Positions 1 to 6,653 of a stretch of 64,000 bases of DNA are shown here, in pieces (within the stretch, counting starts at the first letter, position 1; each line of letters starts with the position of its first letter). This DNA is from Parabacteroides distasonis ATCC 8503. Lineage in GTDB: Bacteria; Bacteroidota; Bacteroidia; Bacteroidales; Tannerellaceae. A model generated the notes under the pieces. The model was not told where the DNA came from. It did not search any database and was given only the letters and a program-made list of their open reading frames with translations. Location: contig NC_009615.1 of NCBI RefSeq assembly GCF_000012845.1, positions 643,501 to 707,500 of the forward strand, in the 5' to 3' direction. Made by a program: the position numbers and the translations under genes.

Positions 1-680
1 TGAACGGTCACGCCTCCGGAAGTCTCCTCGAAACGAGATACGCCATCTTCCAGCATCAAGCCTACCTGCTTGCCGATCAATTGCTGATGTACGATAGCGG
101 CCATGGAATAGTCGAGGGGTGCCATCACTTGGTTAGCCATTTCCACGACAGTGACGTGGATACCCAGCTCATGCAAATTCTCCGCCATCTCCAAGCCGAT
201 GAAACCACCCCCTACAACAACGGCGGTACGGGGCTTTTCTGTGTTCACGTAATTCTTGATCGTGTCCGTATCCGGCACGTTACGTAACGTGAATATCTTT
301 TTACTCTCGATTCCTTCGATGCGTGGACGCAAAGGCTCCGCACCGGGAGAGAGCACTAGTTTATCGTAAGTCTCCGTGTAGGTTTCTCCTGTGCCGAGTT
401 TCTTTACCTCCACTTGCTTGGATTCGGGAAGGATTCGGGTCACTTCCTGCTCCGTACGTATATCGATGCGGAATCGATCCGTGAAGCCTTTCACGGTTTG
501 TACGAATAATTTATTCCGGTCGTTGATCGTGTCTCCTATATAATAAGGTAATCCACAGTTTGCGTAAGAAACATATTTTCCACGTTCGAAAAGGATGATT
601 TCCGCTTTCTCGTCCATTCTACGCAGCCGGGCTGCTACGGTAGCTCCACCGGCTACACCTCCAATAATCAAATACTTCAT
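1..680 (-). CDS. CoA-disulfide reductase / NADH oxidase-like flavoprotein (C-terminus cut by window edge)
   Basis: About 226 N-terminal residues are visible. They open with an FAD-binding dinucleotide fold (IIGGVAGGATVAARLRR) and carry the motif SYANCGLPYY with Cys at about residue 42, the redox cysteine position of the CoA-disulfide reductase/NADH oxidase family. A second nucleotide-binding motif (VVVGGGFIGLEMAENL) marks the NAD(P)H domain. The start is the ATG at 680. The gene lies 67 bases downstream of a MarR-type regulator on the same strand and is probably co-transcribed with it, which suggests a thiol-redox or oxidative-stress role. The substrate (CoA disulfide, O2, polysulfide) cannot be told from this part; the C-terminal half, including any rhodanese domain, lies outside the window. 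Confidence 0.9.
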   Translation of the reverse strand, partial: MKYLIIGGVAGGATVAARLRRMDEKAEIILFERGKYVSYANCGLPYYIGDTINDRNKLFVQTVKGFTDRFRIDIRTEQEVTRILPESKQVEVKKLGTGETYTETYDKLVLSPGAEPLRPRIEGIESKKIFTLRNVPDTDTIKNYVNTEKPRTAVVVGGGFIGLEMAENLHELGIHVTVVEMANQVMAPLDYSMAAIVHQQLIGKQVGLMLEDGVSRFEETSGGVTV

Positions 681-747
681 ATCTATTTTTATTTAATTTG
701 TATTATACATATTTGTTAGTAGACAATAATTAGTTAAAAAAAGGGAT

Positions 748-1113
748 TCATCCCTTTTGTATGTATTCTTTGAGTTGATTGAACAGGCTGTCCATGTTTA
801 GCTCGGCCTGCATCATCTGTTGTATTTTCTCTTTCCCTTTTGGGGTGAGCGAGAAAAACATTTGCCGCTTATCCTCTTTATTGATGTTCCTGCGGATAAA
901 CCCCTTGTTCTCGACAGAGGTGATCACCTTTGAGACCCGGGAGTTTGAAAGACCGATATAATCGCAAATCATTCCCGCCGACTTTGCCTCATTATCCTTT
1001 AAGCAACAAAGCAACATGGCCTCGTTGATGGTGATAGCATGTACTTCCGAGAAATTTTTCTCGAACTGGTACAGTATCTTATAGATATCCTTTATGGCGC
1101 AAATTGGTTCCAT
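748..1113 (-). CDS. MarR family transcriptional regulator
   Basis: A 121-residue protein with a winged helix-turn-helix. The recognition region reads about ICDYIGLSNSRVSKVITSVE (residues 48-67), and the wing follows with KGFIRR and KEDKRQMFFSLTPKGKE. Length and layout fit MarR regulators, which usually repress their own promoter and a neighbouring redox or efflux gene. It precedes the CoA-disulfide-reductase-like gene on the same strand, and a strong inverted repeat lies just upstream of its promoter (1152-1186), so autoregulation is likely. The ligand is unknown. Confidence 0.9.
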   Translation of the reverse strand: MEPICAIKDIYKILYQFEKNFSEVHAITINEAMLLCCLKDNEAKSAGMICDYIGLSNSRVSKVITSVENKGFIRRNINKEDKRQMFFSLTPKGKEKIQQMMQAELNMDSLFNQLKEYIQKG

Positions 1114-1139
1114 ATTTCTTTATAACTTGTTTGATGATG

Positions 1140-1186
1140 CAAAGATATAACTATTTTCTAATAAAAATACTTTCTAGTAGAAAATA
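1140..1186 (-). promoter_or_regulatory. Promoter -7 element with a MarR-type operator candidate
   Basis: On the minus strand, TATCTTTG (1140-1147) fits the Bacteroidales -7 consensus TAnnTTTG upstream of the MarR gene. Just upstream is an inverted repeat with perfect 9-bp arms, TATTTTCTA (1152-1160) and TAGAAAATA (1178-1186). A nested palindrome TTTCTAGTAGAAA lies at 1171-1183. The repeat occupies the region where the -33 element should be, so a bound repressor would block transcription. Binding by this MarR is inferred. Confidence 0.6.
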
Positions 1187-1211
1187 ATTAAGACTATTGT
1201 ATATTATCCTA

Positions 1212-1243
1212 TAGTAGAGACGGGGCACGCCCCGTCTCTACTA
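1212..1243. repeat. Dispersed GC-rich palindrome, copy 1
   Basis: A perfect 15-bp inverted repeat with a 2-bp centre (core GAGACGGGGC-AC-GCCCCGTCTC), flanked by TAGTA/TACTA. It lies just after the stop of the dihydroorotate-dehydrogenase-like gene, so it could serve as a terminator hairpin. The same core recurs at 4740, 4805, 41990, 44025 and 47235. Confidence 0.85.
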
Positions 1244-1256
1244 CTAGGTATTTCTT

Positions 1257-2234
1257 TTAATCTCTGTTGGAGAAATATTTCATGAATTGTGAACGCTCAT
1301 ACATCGCCGGGTTCGGGATATTGGCGTAATTCAATTTGCCTTGGAATTGGGAAAGGGATTGGTAATGTGCCTGATGCATCCACTCTTCCACGCAAGTCAA
1401 TACTTGGGAGATGATTTCCGCTCCATGTGTATAGACAGCGCTACACATCTGTACGGCGGAAGCGCCGGCCAATAGACATTTAACGACATCTTCCCAATCA
1501 TGCACACCGGTAGAGGAAGCGATACTGATTCCCGGGATCTTTCCGGATACGATAGCCGTCCAGCGAATCGTGTCACTCAAATCGGAATGATTGCTAAATA
1601 CATTACCCGAAACGATCTGCATATTATTGATGTCGATATCCGGCTGGTAGAAACGGTTGAATAGCACGACACCATCAGCACCGTTTACTTTCAACAAATT
1701 AACCAGTGAAGGAATATTGCTGTAATTCTTTCCGATCTTCATGATAACCGGAATCGATACGGTCTCTTTTACCTTGCGGATGATACTGACATACGTATCC
1801 CGGATACTCTCGAAATCTTCGGTCAGCTCGGTTTCCATGAAGAACACGTTCAATTCCAAAGCGTCCGCTCCCGCTAACTCAATTTGGCGGGCAAAGTCGA
1901 TCCAAGCGTCCGCCTTATAGCAATTGATGCTGGCGATAATGGGGATCGTACATAATTCCTTGCTCTTCTTGATCAGTTCCAGATAATCATTTACTTGATT
2001 CGCTTTTACATAACCACGGATATAATCCGCCGCTTCGGGGTAATCGGAGTCTTGCATCAAAGCCTCGCTCTGCATCTCGATCTGCTCTTCGAAAAGAGAT
2101 TTCAATACGATAGCTCCAGCGCCTGCTTTCTCAAAATCCCTGTTACGTTCCGCCTTATTGGTGAGTCCGGAGCTCCCGACGATAATCGGATTGCGAAGTG
2201 TTAACCCCGCGTATTGGGTTTTAATGTCAATCAT
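1257..2234 (-). CDS. Dihydroorotate dehydrogenase-like TIM-barrel flavoprotein
   Basis: A 325-residue protein with the FMN/TIM-barrel features of the class 1 DHOD and dihydropyrimidine dehydrogenase family: an N-terminal LTLRNPIIVGSSGLT, a central IPIIASINCY and ADALELNVF, then KIGKNYSN and ADGVVLFNRFY, and a C-terminal GASAVQMCSAVYTHG phosphate-binding region. In Bacteroidales this paralogue is usually annotated only as 'dihydroorotate dehydrogenase-like', separate from true PyrD, and its substrate is unknown. It is the last gene of a minus-strand run DUF4494-yggS-this gene, 29 bases after yggS, and ends before the palindrome at 1212. Confidence 0.85.
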   Translation of the reverse strand: MIDIKTQYAGLTLRNPIIVGSSGLTNKAERNRDFEKAGAGAIVLKSLFEEQIEMQSEALMQDSDYPEAADYIRGYVKANQVNDYLELIKKSKELCTIPIIASINCYKADAWIDFARQIELAGADALELNVFFMETELTEDFESIRDTYVSIIRKVKETVSIPVIMKIGKNYSNIPSLVNLLKVNGADGVVLFNRFYQPDIDINNMQIVSGNVFSNHSDLSDTIRWTAIVSGKIPGISIASSTGVHDWEDVVKCLLAGASAVQMCSAVYTHGAEIISQVLTCVEEWMHQAHYQSLSQFQGKLNYANIPNPAMYERSQFMKYFSNRD

Positions 2235-2263
2235 GTTGCCTATATTTAGATTTAATAATTACT

Positions 2264-2932
2264 TTAATATTCCCGTTCGCCAAAGATACTGGTACCCACC
2301 CGTATCAAGGTGCTTCCTTCTTGGATAGCGATCGGGTAATCGTGGCTCATCCCCATGGATATCTCCTTGAAATCGACATTATCTTTACAGAGCGTCTCTT
2401 TCAGTTCGATAAATAAATCATGGATCTTGCGGAATTCTTCCCGTATCAACCCCGTATCATCGGTATTGGTAGCCATACCCATCAATCCGCAAATACGAAT
2501 ATGCTGGAATTCGGCCAAGGACTCGTCACGCAACAACTCCTTGCATTCCTCAGGACTGAGTCCGTGCTTGGATTCCTCTTGCGCCACATGGATCTCCAAT
2601 AATACCCGGATCGTGCGGTTGTGTTTTTTCGCTTGTTTATTCACCTCAGCCAAAAGCTTCAAGGAATCTATGCTATGGATCAAATGAATAAAAGGAGCGA
2701 TATCTTTTACCTTATTGCTTTGTAACGGGCCGATAAAATGCCATTCGATATCCTCAGGTAGTACTTTTTGCTTGGCGCTCAGTTCCTGTGCCCTGCTTTC
2801 GCCAAACACCCGCTGTCCGGCGTTGTAAGCCTCCCATAGAGCCTCCACCGGGTGAAACTTAGAGACGGCAACCAACGTCACCCCTTGCGGGAGCGACGTT
2901 TTCAGTTGTACTATGTTTTGAGCGATACTCAT
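2264..2932 (-). CDS. YggS/PROSC family pyridoxal-5'-phosphate homeostasis protein
   Basis: A 222-residue protein matching the YggS (PLPBP) family. Its N-terminal strand TLVAVSKFHPVEALWEAY contains the PLP-binding Lys at about residue 25, followed by FGESRAQEL and WHFIGPLQSNK. The C-terminal motif SMGMSHDYPIAIQEGSTLIRVGTSIFG binds the phosphate. The family is a cytosolic PLP carrier that keeps amino-acid and PLP pools balanced, with no catalytic activity known. The start ATG at 2932 lies only 4 bases after the stop of the DUF4494 gene, so the two are translationally linked. Confidence 0.95.
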   Translation of the reverse strand: MSIAQNIVQLKTSLPQGVTLVAVSKFHPVEALWEAYNAGQRVFGESRAQELSAKQKVLPEDIEWHFIGPLQSNKVKDIAPFIHLIHSIDSLKLLAEVNKQAKKHNRTIRVLLEIHVAQEESKHGLSPEECKELLRDESLAEFQHIRICGLMGMATNTDDTGLIREEFRKIHDLFIELKETLCKDNVDFKEISMGMSHDYPIAIQEGSTLIRVGTSIFGEREY

Positions 2933-2936
2933 GTTT

Positions 2937-3440
2937 TTATCCTCTTTGTTCAGCTTGTTGTTTTTGCTCCGCTATCAGTTCCTCGCCACTTTTCTTCTCG
3001 CCGGGAATACTGTTTGCGTCGAATGGGAATACATCCATCAACTGGGTTTCCGTTACCGAGGCGATGGTATAATCCGCCAATGTACCCTTCATTCCATCTT
3101 CCAATACGGCGATGGCCTCTTTCAGCGTAGTGGCTTGGGCAAGCATTTGTGCGGCGGTTTTCTTTTCCGCTCCGCTCTTCTCGTCCAACGTGATAAAATA
3201 AACCTTGATCTTATAGAACCGATCACCATTCTCGTTGAAGAATAATTCGGATAAACGAGCTCGTTTGATGTCTGTTACCGTAAATTCACCCGTGATGAAG
3301 GGGCGGATCTCCTCGATGATGCGAGCTTCCGCTTCCGTAAAAGACAGGGCGTCTACCAAGTAAGGCTCGGTTACTTTTTTCTGCATGCCATTTTCCAGCA
3401 TTTTCTCGTAAGAGACCTTACATTCAAACCAATTGTGCAT
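2937..3440 (-). CDS. DUF4494 domain-containing protein
   Basis: A 167-residue soluble protein with the layout of DUF4494, a Bacteroidetes-specific family of unknown function. It starts MHNWFECKVSYEKMLENGMQKKV, then EPYLVDALSFTEAEARI, and ends in a charged, Gln-rich tail (GEELIAEQKQQAEQRG). No signal peptide or membrane segment is seen. It is the first gene of the operon with yggS and has a good promoter upstream at 3487-3517. Confidence 0.85.
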   Translation of the reverse strand: MHNWFECKVSYEKMLENGMQKKVTEPYLVDALSFTEAEARIIEEIRPFITGEFTVTDIKRARLSELFFNENGDRFYKIKVYFITLDEKSGAEKKTAAQMLAQATTLKEAIAVLEDGMKGTLADYTIASVTETQLMDVFPFDANSIPGEKKSGEELIAEQKQQAEQRG

Positions 3441-3486
3441 ATGCTTTACTTTTTAATTTAGTCTGTACTCTGTTTAAAACAACGTA

Positions 3487-3517
3487 CAAATATAGTGGCT
3501 ATTCGTCAATAAAACAA
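3487..3517 (-). promoter_or_regulatory. Bacteroidales promoter for DUF4494-yggS operon
   Basis: Read on the minus strand, the -7 element TATATTTG (3487-3494) matches TAnnTTTG, and a TTG at 3515-3517 lies 20 bases upstream as the -33 element. The gene start is at 3440, giving a leader of about 40 bases. Confidence 0.7.
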
Positions 3518-3595
3518 CTTGCCGCAAAAGATATAATTTGTCAGGATGTCTAATTTCGCGTGTTTGTTTTCAGTTGGAATTTAAAATAGAGAGAT

Positions 3596-4528
3596 ATGGA
3601 TGAGAAAGATTTGGTGGAAGGGATGCGAGAGTATATAAGTCTGTTACAAAAGGAAGGACGGTATTCCTCGGCGAAAAGTTATCAGGATGCGATGAACTCT
3701 TTTATACGGTATAGCGGGACGGATCGTATCCCATATACATATATAAATAAGGATACTCTTCGCCGGTACGAGGCTTATTTGTTGGAGAAAGGCTGCATGC
3801 GTAATACGGTCTCCACGTATATCCGCCGTTTGCGTTGTATCTATAACAAGGCGGTGGAGAATGGCGAGGCGGCGTTTATCCCCTCTTTATTCAAGGGGGT
3901 TTTTACGGGTGTGGAAAGCCAGCGCAAGAAATCCTTGCCTCTGGGGGATTTGAATCGCCTGATGACTGTCCCGGTAAAAGGAGAGAAGTTGAGGAAGACA
4001 CAGCTGACGCTTTGTTTGATGTTTCAATATGGGGGGATGTCGTTCGTTGATTTCGCCCATTTGAATAGGGGTAATATCAAGAACGGCATATTGGATTACA
4101 ATCGCCAGAAGACCGGGACCTCTATGCGGTTGGAGGTCTTGGATACGGCGGAGGCTATGTATAAGGAGCTGGCAGGTGAGAGGGGTGGAGGCTCCGGTTA
4201 TTTATTTCCCTTTTTAAGTGGGACGAAGAACGGCCATGAGGAATATCTCGAGTACAATGCGGCCTTGTCCCGGTTTAACCGGAACTTGAAGACGTTGAAG
4301 GAGGTTGCCGGAATAGCCTCGGATGTGACTTCCTACACGATCCGTCATTCTTTTGCCATGGCATTGAAGGAGCAAAATGTCCCCATTGAGATGATCAGCG
4401 AGTTATTGGGGCATAAATCCATCAAGACAACCCAGATTTATCTAAGAAGTTTCTCGTTGGAGAAAATGACGGTGGTAAATAAGTCTTGCTTTGAGAATGT
4501 ATATAATTATATGCCAGAGGTGGGTTGA
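3596..4528 (+). CDS. Tyrosine recombinase at the head of the capsule locus (probable promoter invertase)
   Basis: A 310-residue tyrosine recombinase. Residues 1-100 form the SAM-like core-binding domain; the catalytic domain follows. Visible active-site residues are Lys172 (RQKTG), Arg250 (YTIRHSFA), His273 (LLGHKS) and the nucleophile Tyr282 (TTQIYLRSF). The first catalytic Arg, normally in the RGMSFVDMA motif of Bacteroides recombinases, is replaced by Gly at about 146 (QYGGMSFVDF); loss of this Arg is also known for IntDOT of CTnDOT. The TGA stop overlaps by one base a 19-bp inverted repeat that bounds an invertible promoter segment, so this enzyme is the obvious candidate to flip it. Function is inferred from position. 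Confidence 0.9.
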   Translation: MDEKDLVEGMREYISLLQKEGRYSSAKSYQDAMNSFIRYSGTDRIPYTYINKDTLRRYEAYLLEKGCMRNTVSTYIRRLRCIYNKAVENGEAAFIPSLFKGVFTGVESQRKKSLPLGDLNRLMTVPVKGEKLRKTQLTLCLMFQYGGMSFVDFAHLNRGNIKNGILDYNRQKTGTSMRLEVLDTAEAMYKELAGERGGGSGYLFPFLSGTKNGHEEYLEYNAALSRFNRNLKTLKEVAGIASDVTSYTIRHSFAMALKEQNVPIEMISELLGHKSIKTTQIYLRSFSLEKMTVVNKSCFENVYNYMPEVG

Positions 4529-4561
4529 GGCTACTTGGGGAGTAGCGTTCATTTCACGGTG

Positions 4562-4590
4562 CAAATGTAGCAAAAAATAGCAAATAACAA
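4562..4590 (-). promoter_or_regulatory. Promoter inside the invertible segment, currently facing the integrase
   Basis: On the minus strand, TACATTTG (4562-4569) is a perfect TAnnTTTG -7 element with a TTG at 4588-4590, spaced by 18 bases. In this orientation it reads leftward through the left repeat and antisense into the recombinase gene. No equally good promoter facing right was found between 4547 and 5038. Confidence 0.75.
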
Positions 4591-4739
4591 GCAATCATTA
4601 GTTTTAGTTTGTGCTCCGGCCTTGATTCTCCTTAAATCTTCGTTCTTATTCCTAGTGTATAGACATGGCAATAGAGACGAAATGATCTCGTATTTCCTAC
4701 ATCATCACGTCCCTTCTAAAAAATCGAACATACATTCCT

Positions 4740-4766
4740 GTAGAGACGTGGCGTACCCCGTCTCAT
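4740..4766. repeat. Dispersed GC-rich palindrome, copy 2 (degenerate)
   Basis: A diverged copy of the GAGACGGGGC-AC-GCCCCGTCTC palindrome (GAGACGTGGCGTACCCCGTCTC) within the invertible segment. Confidence 0.7.
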
Positions 4767-4804
4767 CCCCTCCAAATGGTAACTTAAAGATACTATCAGA
4801 CAGT

Positions 4805-4832
4805 GGGAGACGGGACACGCCCCGTCTCTACA
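4805..4832. repeat. Dispersed GC-rich palindrome, copy 3
   Basis: A near-perfect copy (GAGACGGGACACGCCCCGTCTC). Its left flank (4789-4806, ATACTATCAGACAGTGGG) matches the flank of the copy at 44025 almost exactly, so the mobile or copied unit is longer than the palindrome alone. Confidence 0.8.
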
Positions 4833-4882
4833 ACCGGGTGATAACCGTTCTCGCACCTTTTAGGCTACTCCCCAAGTAGCCT

Positions 4883-5038
4883 AAGATTTCAAGAGATGGT
4901 AATTTTCAGTAATGCCATATTTAAAAATATAAAGCGCTGTTTATCAAGATGATGTAAAAGATTCTTGGTAGGGCTCTGAATTGCCGTGGGGTCTGTTTTC
5001 GGGCCACGGGATAACCACTAGAAAAGATAATCATAGAG
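4883..5038 (+). promoter_or_regulatory. Untranslated leader of upxY with a GC-rich hairpin
   Basis: The 156 bases between the right inverted repeat and the upxY start hold no gene. A hairpin CCGTGG (4983-4988) / CCACGG (5003-5008) with a 14-base loop lies 30 bases before the ATG. UpxY-type antiterminators are known to act on the 5' leader of their own operon, so this is a plausible recognition or pause site; no direct evidence of that is in the sequence. Confidence 0.4.
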
Positions 5039-6142
5039 ATGGATATATTGACAGGCAAGTGCTCGGATAGGTTCATGGCGCATGTTCTGAAGCGACGTGA
5101 CCAAGAGGCCGTCCGCTGGTACGTGCTCACGCTCCCTACCGCTGGTGGCGGGCGTGACAGGATCAGCCCCTCGAAGGGGCTGGACGCTGAGCTTTCCCGC
5201 CGTGAGCGTCGTGGGGAGGCCTTGTTCGAGTATTTCTCCCCCTCGTATGTCGAGGCGAGGAAGGTGGGCGGCAAGATGGTCAACACGAGGCAACCCCTGT
5301 TGTACAACTACGTGTTCGTCCACGCCTCGGAGGACGAGATCTTCCGCCTGAAGCGTACGCTTCCCCTGTATAATTTCCTCCCCCGGGTTTCCTCCGGTGG
5401 GCGGTCTTATTTCCCCTACCTCTCGGATCGTGAGATGGATACCTTGCGTTGGGTCGCGGCTTCTTACTCCAACGAGCTTCCCGTATACGTGCCAGATAGC
5501 GGCCGCTTGTTGAAAGGCGACCGTGTGCGTATCACCTCCGGCCCTTTTACCGACATGGAGGCGGAGGTGGTGGTGCAGCCGGGCGGTGGGCATAAGGACG
5601 TGATGGTGCGTATCCTCGACTGTCTGTGGGTCCCCTTGTTCGAGGTGAGAGCTGGGGAGTACGAGCTGATCGAGCTGAACACGGGGGGCAAGCACGTGTA
5701 TACCCATTTGGACAACGACCGTCTGTCGGAGGGCTTGCACGATGCCTTGGGCCGTTACCATGCCTCCGGCGTGGTAGTGGATGAGGATGCCTGTCTGGCC
5801 CGTGAGGTCCTGCGTGGCTACGCCTCTCTCCGTGCTGAGACCGATGTGATCCGTTGCAAGCTTTACTCTTTGCTCCTTCCTGCCTATCTGCTTTTGGGCG
5901 AGTCGGATGAGTTCGATCGTTTGCGCTCCACGATGCGCAGCATGCTCCCGGTGATAAAAGCGGGGCAATCCCGTGCCTTGTTGCTGGTCACGCTGTACGG
6001 CTGTACGGACAGCAGCCTCTACCAGCGCATGGCGCACGAGCTGGTTGACCCTTGGCAGGAGGAGGCCTCGCCCAAGAAGAGTAAGACCGTGTTGATACGT
6101 CGTTTACGTGATTACGACCGGTGGCTGAAACATAATGAATAG
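5039..6142 (+). CDS. UpxY-type transcription antiterminator (NusG-like, long form)
   Basis: A 367-residue NusG paralogue. Residues 28-150 form the NGN domain (RWYVLTLPT, LFEYFSPSYVEARK, QPLLYNYVFVHASEDEI, YNFLPR). A KOW domain follows at about 160-215 (LLKGDRVRITSGPFTDMEAEV, WVPLFEVRAGEYELIEL). A helical C-terminal extension of about 140 residues has no match I recognise. B. fragilis UpxY proteins are near 170-190 residues, so this is a long variant. UpxY proteins let RNA polymerase read through their own capsule operon. It is the first gene after the invertible promoter, so flipping would switch the whole locus. Codon use is GC-rich compared with the sugar genes downstream. Confidence 0.9.
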   Translation: MDILTGKCSDRFMAHVLKRRDQEAVRWYVLTLPTAGGGRDRISPSKGLDAELSRRERRGEALFEYFSPSYVEARKVGGKMVNTRQPLLYNYVFVHASEDEIFRLKRTLPLYNFLPRVSSGGRSYFPYLSDREMDTLRWVAASYSNELPVYVPDSGRLLKGDRVRITSGPFTDMEAEVVVQPGGGHKDVMVRILDCLWVPLFEVRAGEYELIELNTGGKHVYTHLDNDRLSEGLHDALGRYHASGVVVDEDACLAREVLRGYASLRAETDVIRCKLYSLLLPAYLLLGESDEFDRLRSTMRSMLPVIKAGQSRALLLVTLYGCTDSSLYQRMAHELVDPWQEEASPKKSKTVLIRRLRDYDRWLKHNE

Positions 6143-6204
6143 TGAATAAGGAATAATGAATTAAATAATTCAAGATTCAAGATTCAGAAATCAAGATTCA
6201 AAAA
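6133..6204. repeat. Period-7 AT-rich heptamer tract
   Basis: Tandem heptamers of the types GAATAAT/GAATAGT and AAGATTC fill the gap between upxY and the next gene. Similar tracts lie at 7893-7930, 9622-9656, 11045-11085 and 34656-34690. Confidence 0.6.
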
Positions 6205-6207
6205 GAA

Positions 6208-6597
6208 ATGTCTTCTCTTCCTTCGGGTATCCGGTTAATGAACTTGTTGCGTGAGCATTTGACAGAGATCATGGATCGTGAGCGTGTGAACCGAAACTCA
6301 ATACACCTGTATTGCACGGGTCCCTACTGGGTAGCGTTCGAGCGTTCCGCCTACCAACTGCATCGTGCGTTCTCGGATAGCGAGACCACGCCGCTGCGCC
6401 TGTTCGCCTACCCGTTCCCGATCGTGATGGTGTCTGTAACGGATCGCTCGCTCCGTTCATATACTCGCAAGCATATCTTGAGAAGAGACGGGTCGGATTA
6501 CAAGCTATTGACCGTCCCCGGGTTTCCCTTGGCGGACTACCGTGAATGGCACGCCGGCGAGGTGGAGGGATTGCCTTTATTGAGTGAGAGCGTATGA
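6208..6597 (+). CDS. Conserved small capsule-locus protein in the UpxZ position
   Basis: A 129-residue soluble protein beginning MSSLPSGIRLMNLLREHLTE (an internal Met at residue 11 is an alternative start), with a central SIHLYCTGPYWVAFERSAYQL and PFPIVMVSVTDRSLRSY. No signal peptide or membrane segment. It sits where Bacteroides CPS loci carry upxZ, the antagonist of non-cognate UpxY proteins, but the sequence beyond a short LLREH start does not resemble UpxZ as I know it. I therefore leave the function open. It lies between the antiterminator and the initiating sugar transferase in one transcription unit. Confidence 0.75.
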   Translation: MSSLPSGIRLMNLLREHLTEIMDRERVNRNSIHLYCTGPYWVAFERSAYQLHRAFSDSETTPLRLFAYPFPIVMVSVTDRSLRSYTRKHILRRDGSDYKLLTVPGFPLADYREWHAGEVEGLPLLSESV

Positions 6598-6653
6598 GTT
6601 TTTTTAAGGTCAGGAGGTGTAAAAGATCCTGATGTCAGAAAGAAAAGTGGATT

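Larger units (their letters stand above)
4528..4882. promoter_or_regulatory. Invertible promoter segment bounded by 19-bp inverted repeats (OFF orientation)
   Basis: AGGCTACTTGGGGAGTAGC at 4528-4546 is repeated as its exact reverse complement at 4864-4882, enclosing 317 bp. Each copy is itself a dyad (GCTACT, 5-bp centre, AGTAGC), the typical form of a tyrosine-recombinase crossover site; the right copy has perfect 10-bp arms (4860-4884). Inside, a promoter points left, away from the capsule genes. Inversion would place its -7 element at about 4841-4848, reading into upxY at 5039. The architecture matches the phase-variable CPS promoters known in Bacteroidales. Two copies of the dispersed palindrome also lie inside. 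Confidence 0.85.

Noticed and set aside
5018..6037. 339-residue minus-strand frame opposite upxY
   Set aside because: A shadow frame caused by the GC-rich third positions of upxY; the plus strand encodes clear NGN and KOW domains.
6208..6597. Calling this gene upxZ
   Set aside because: Position fits, but apart from a short LLREH start the sequence does not resemble UpxZ as I know it; kept as a conserved protein of unknown function.
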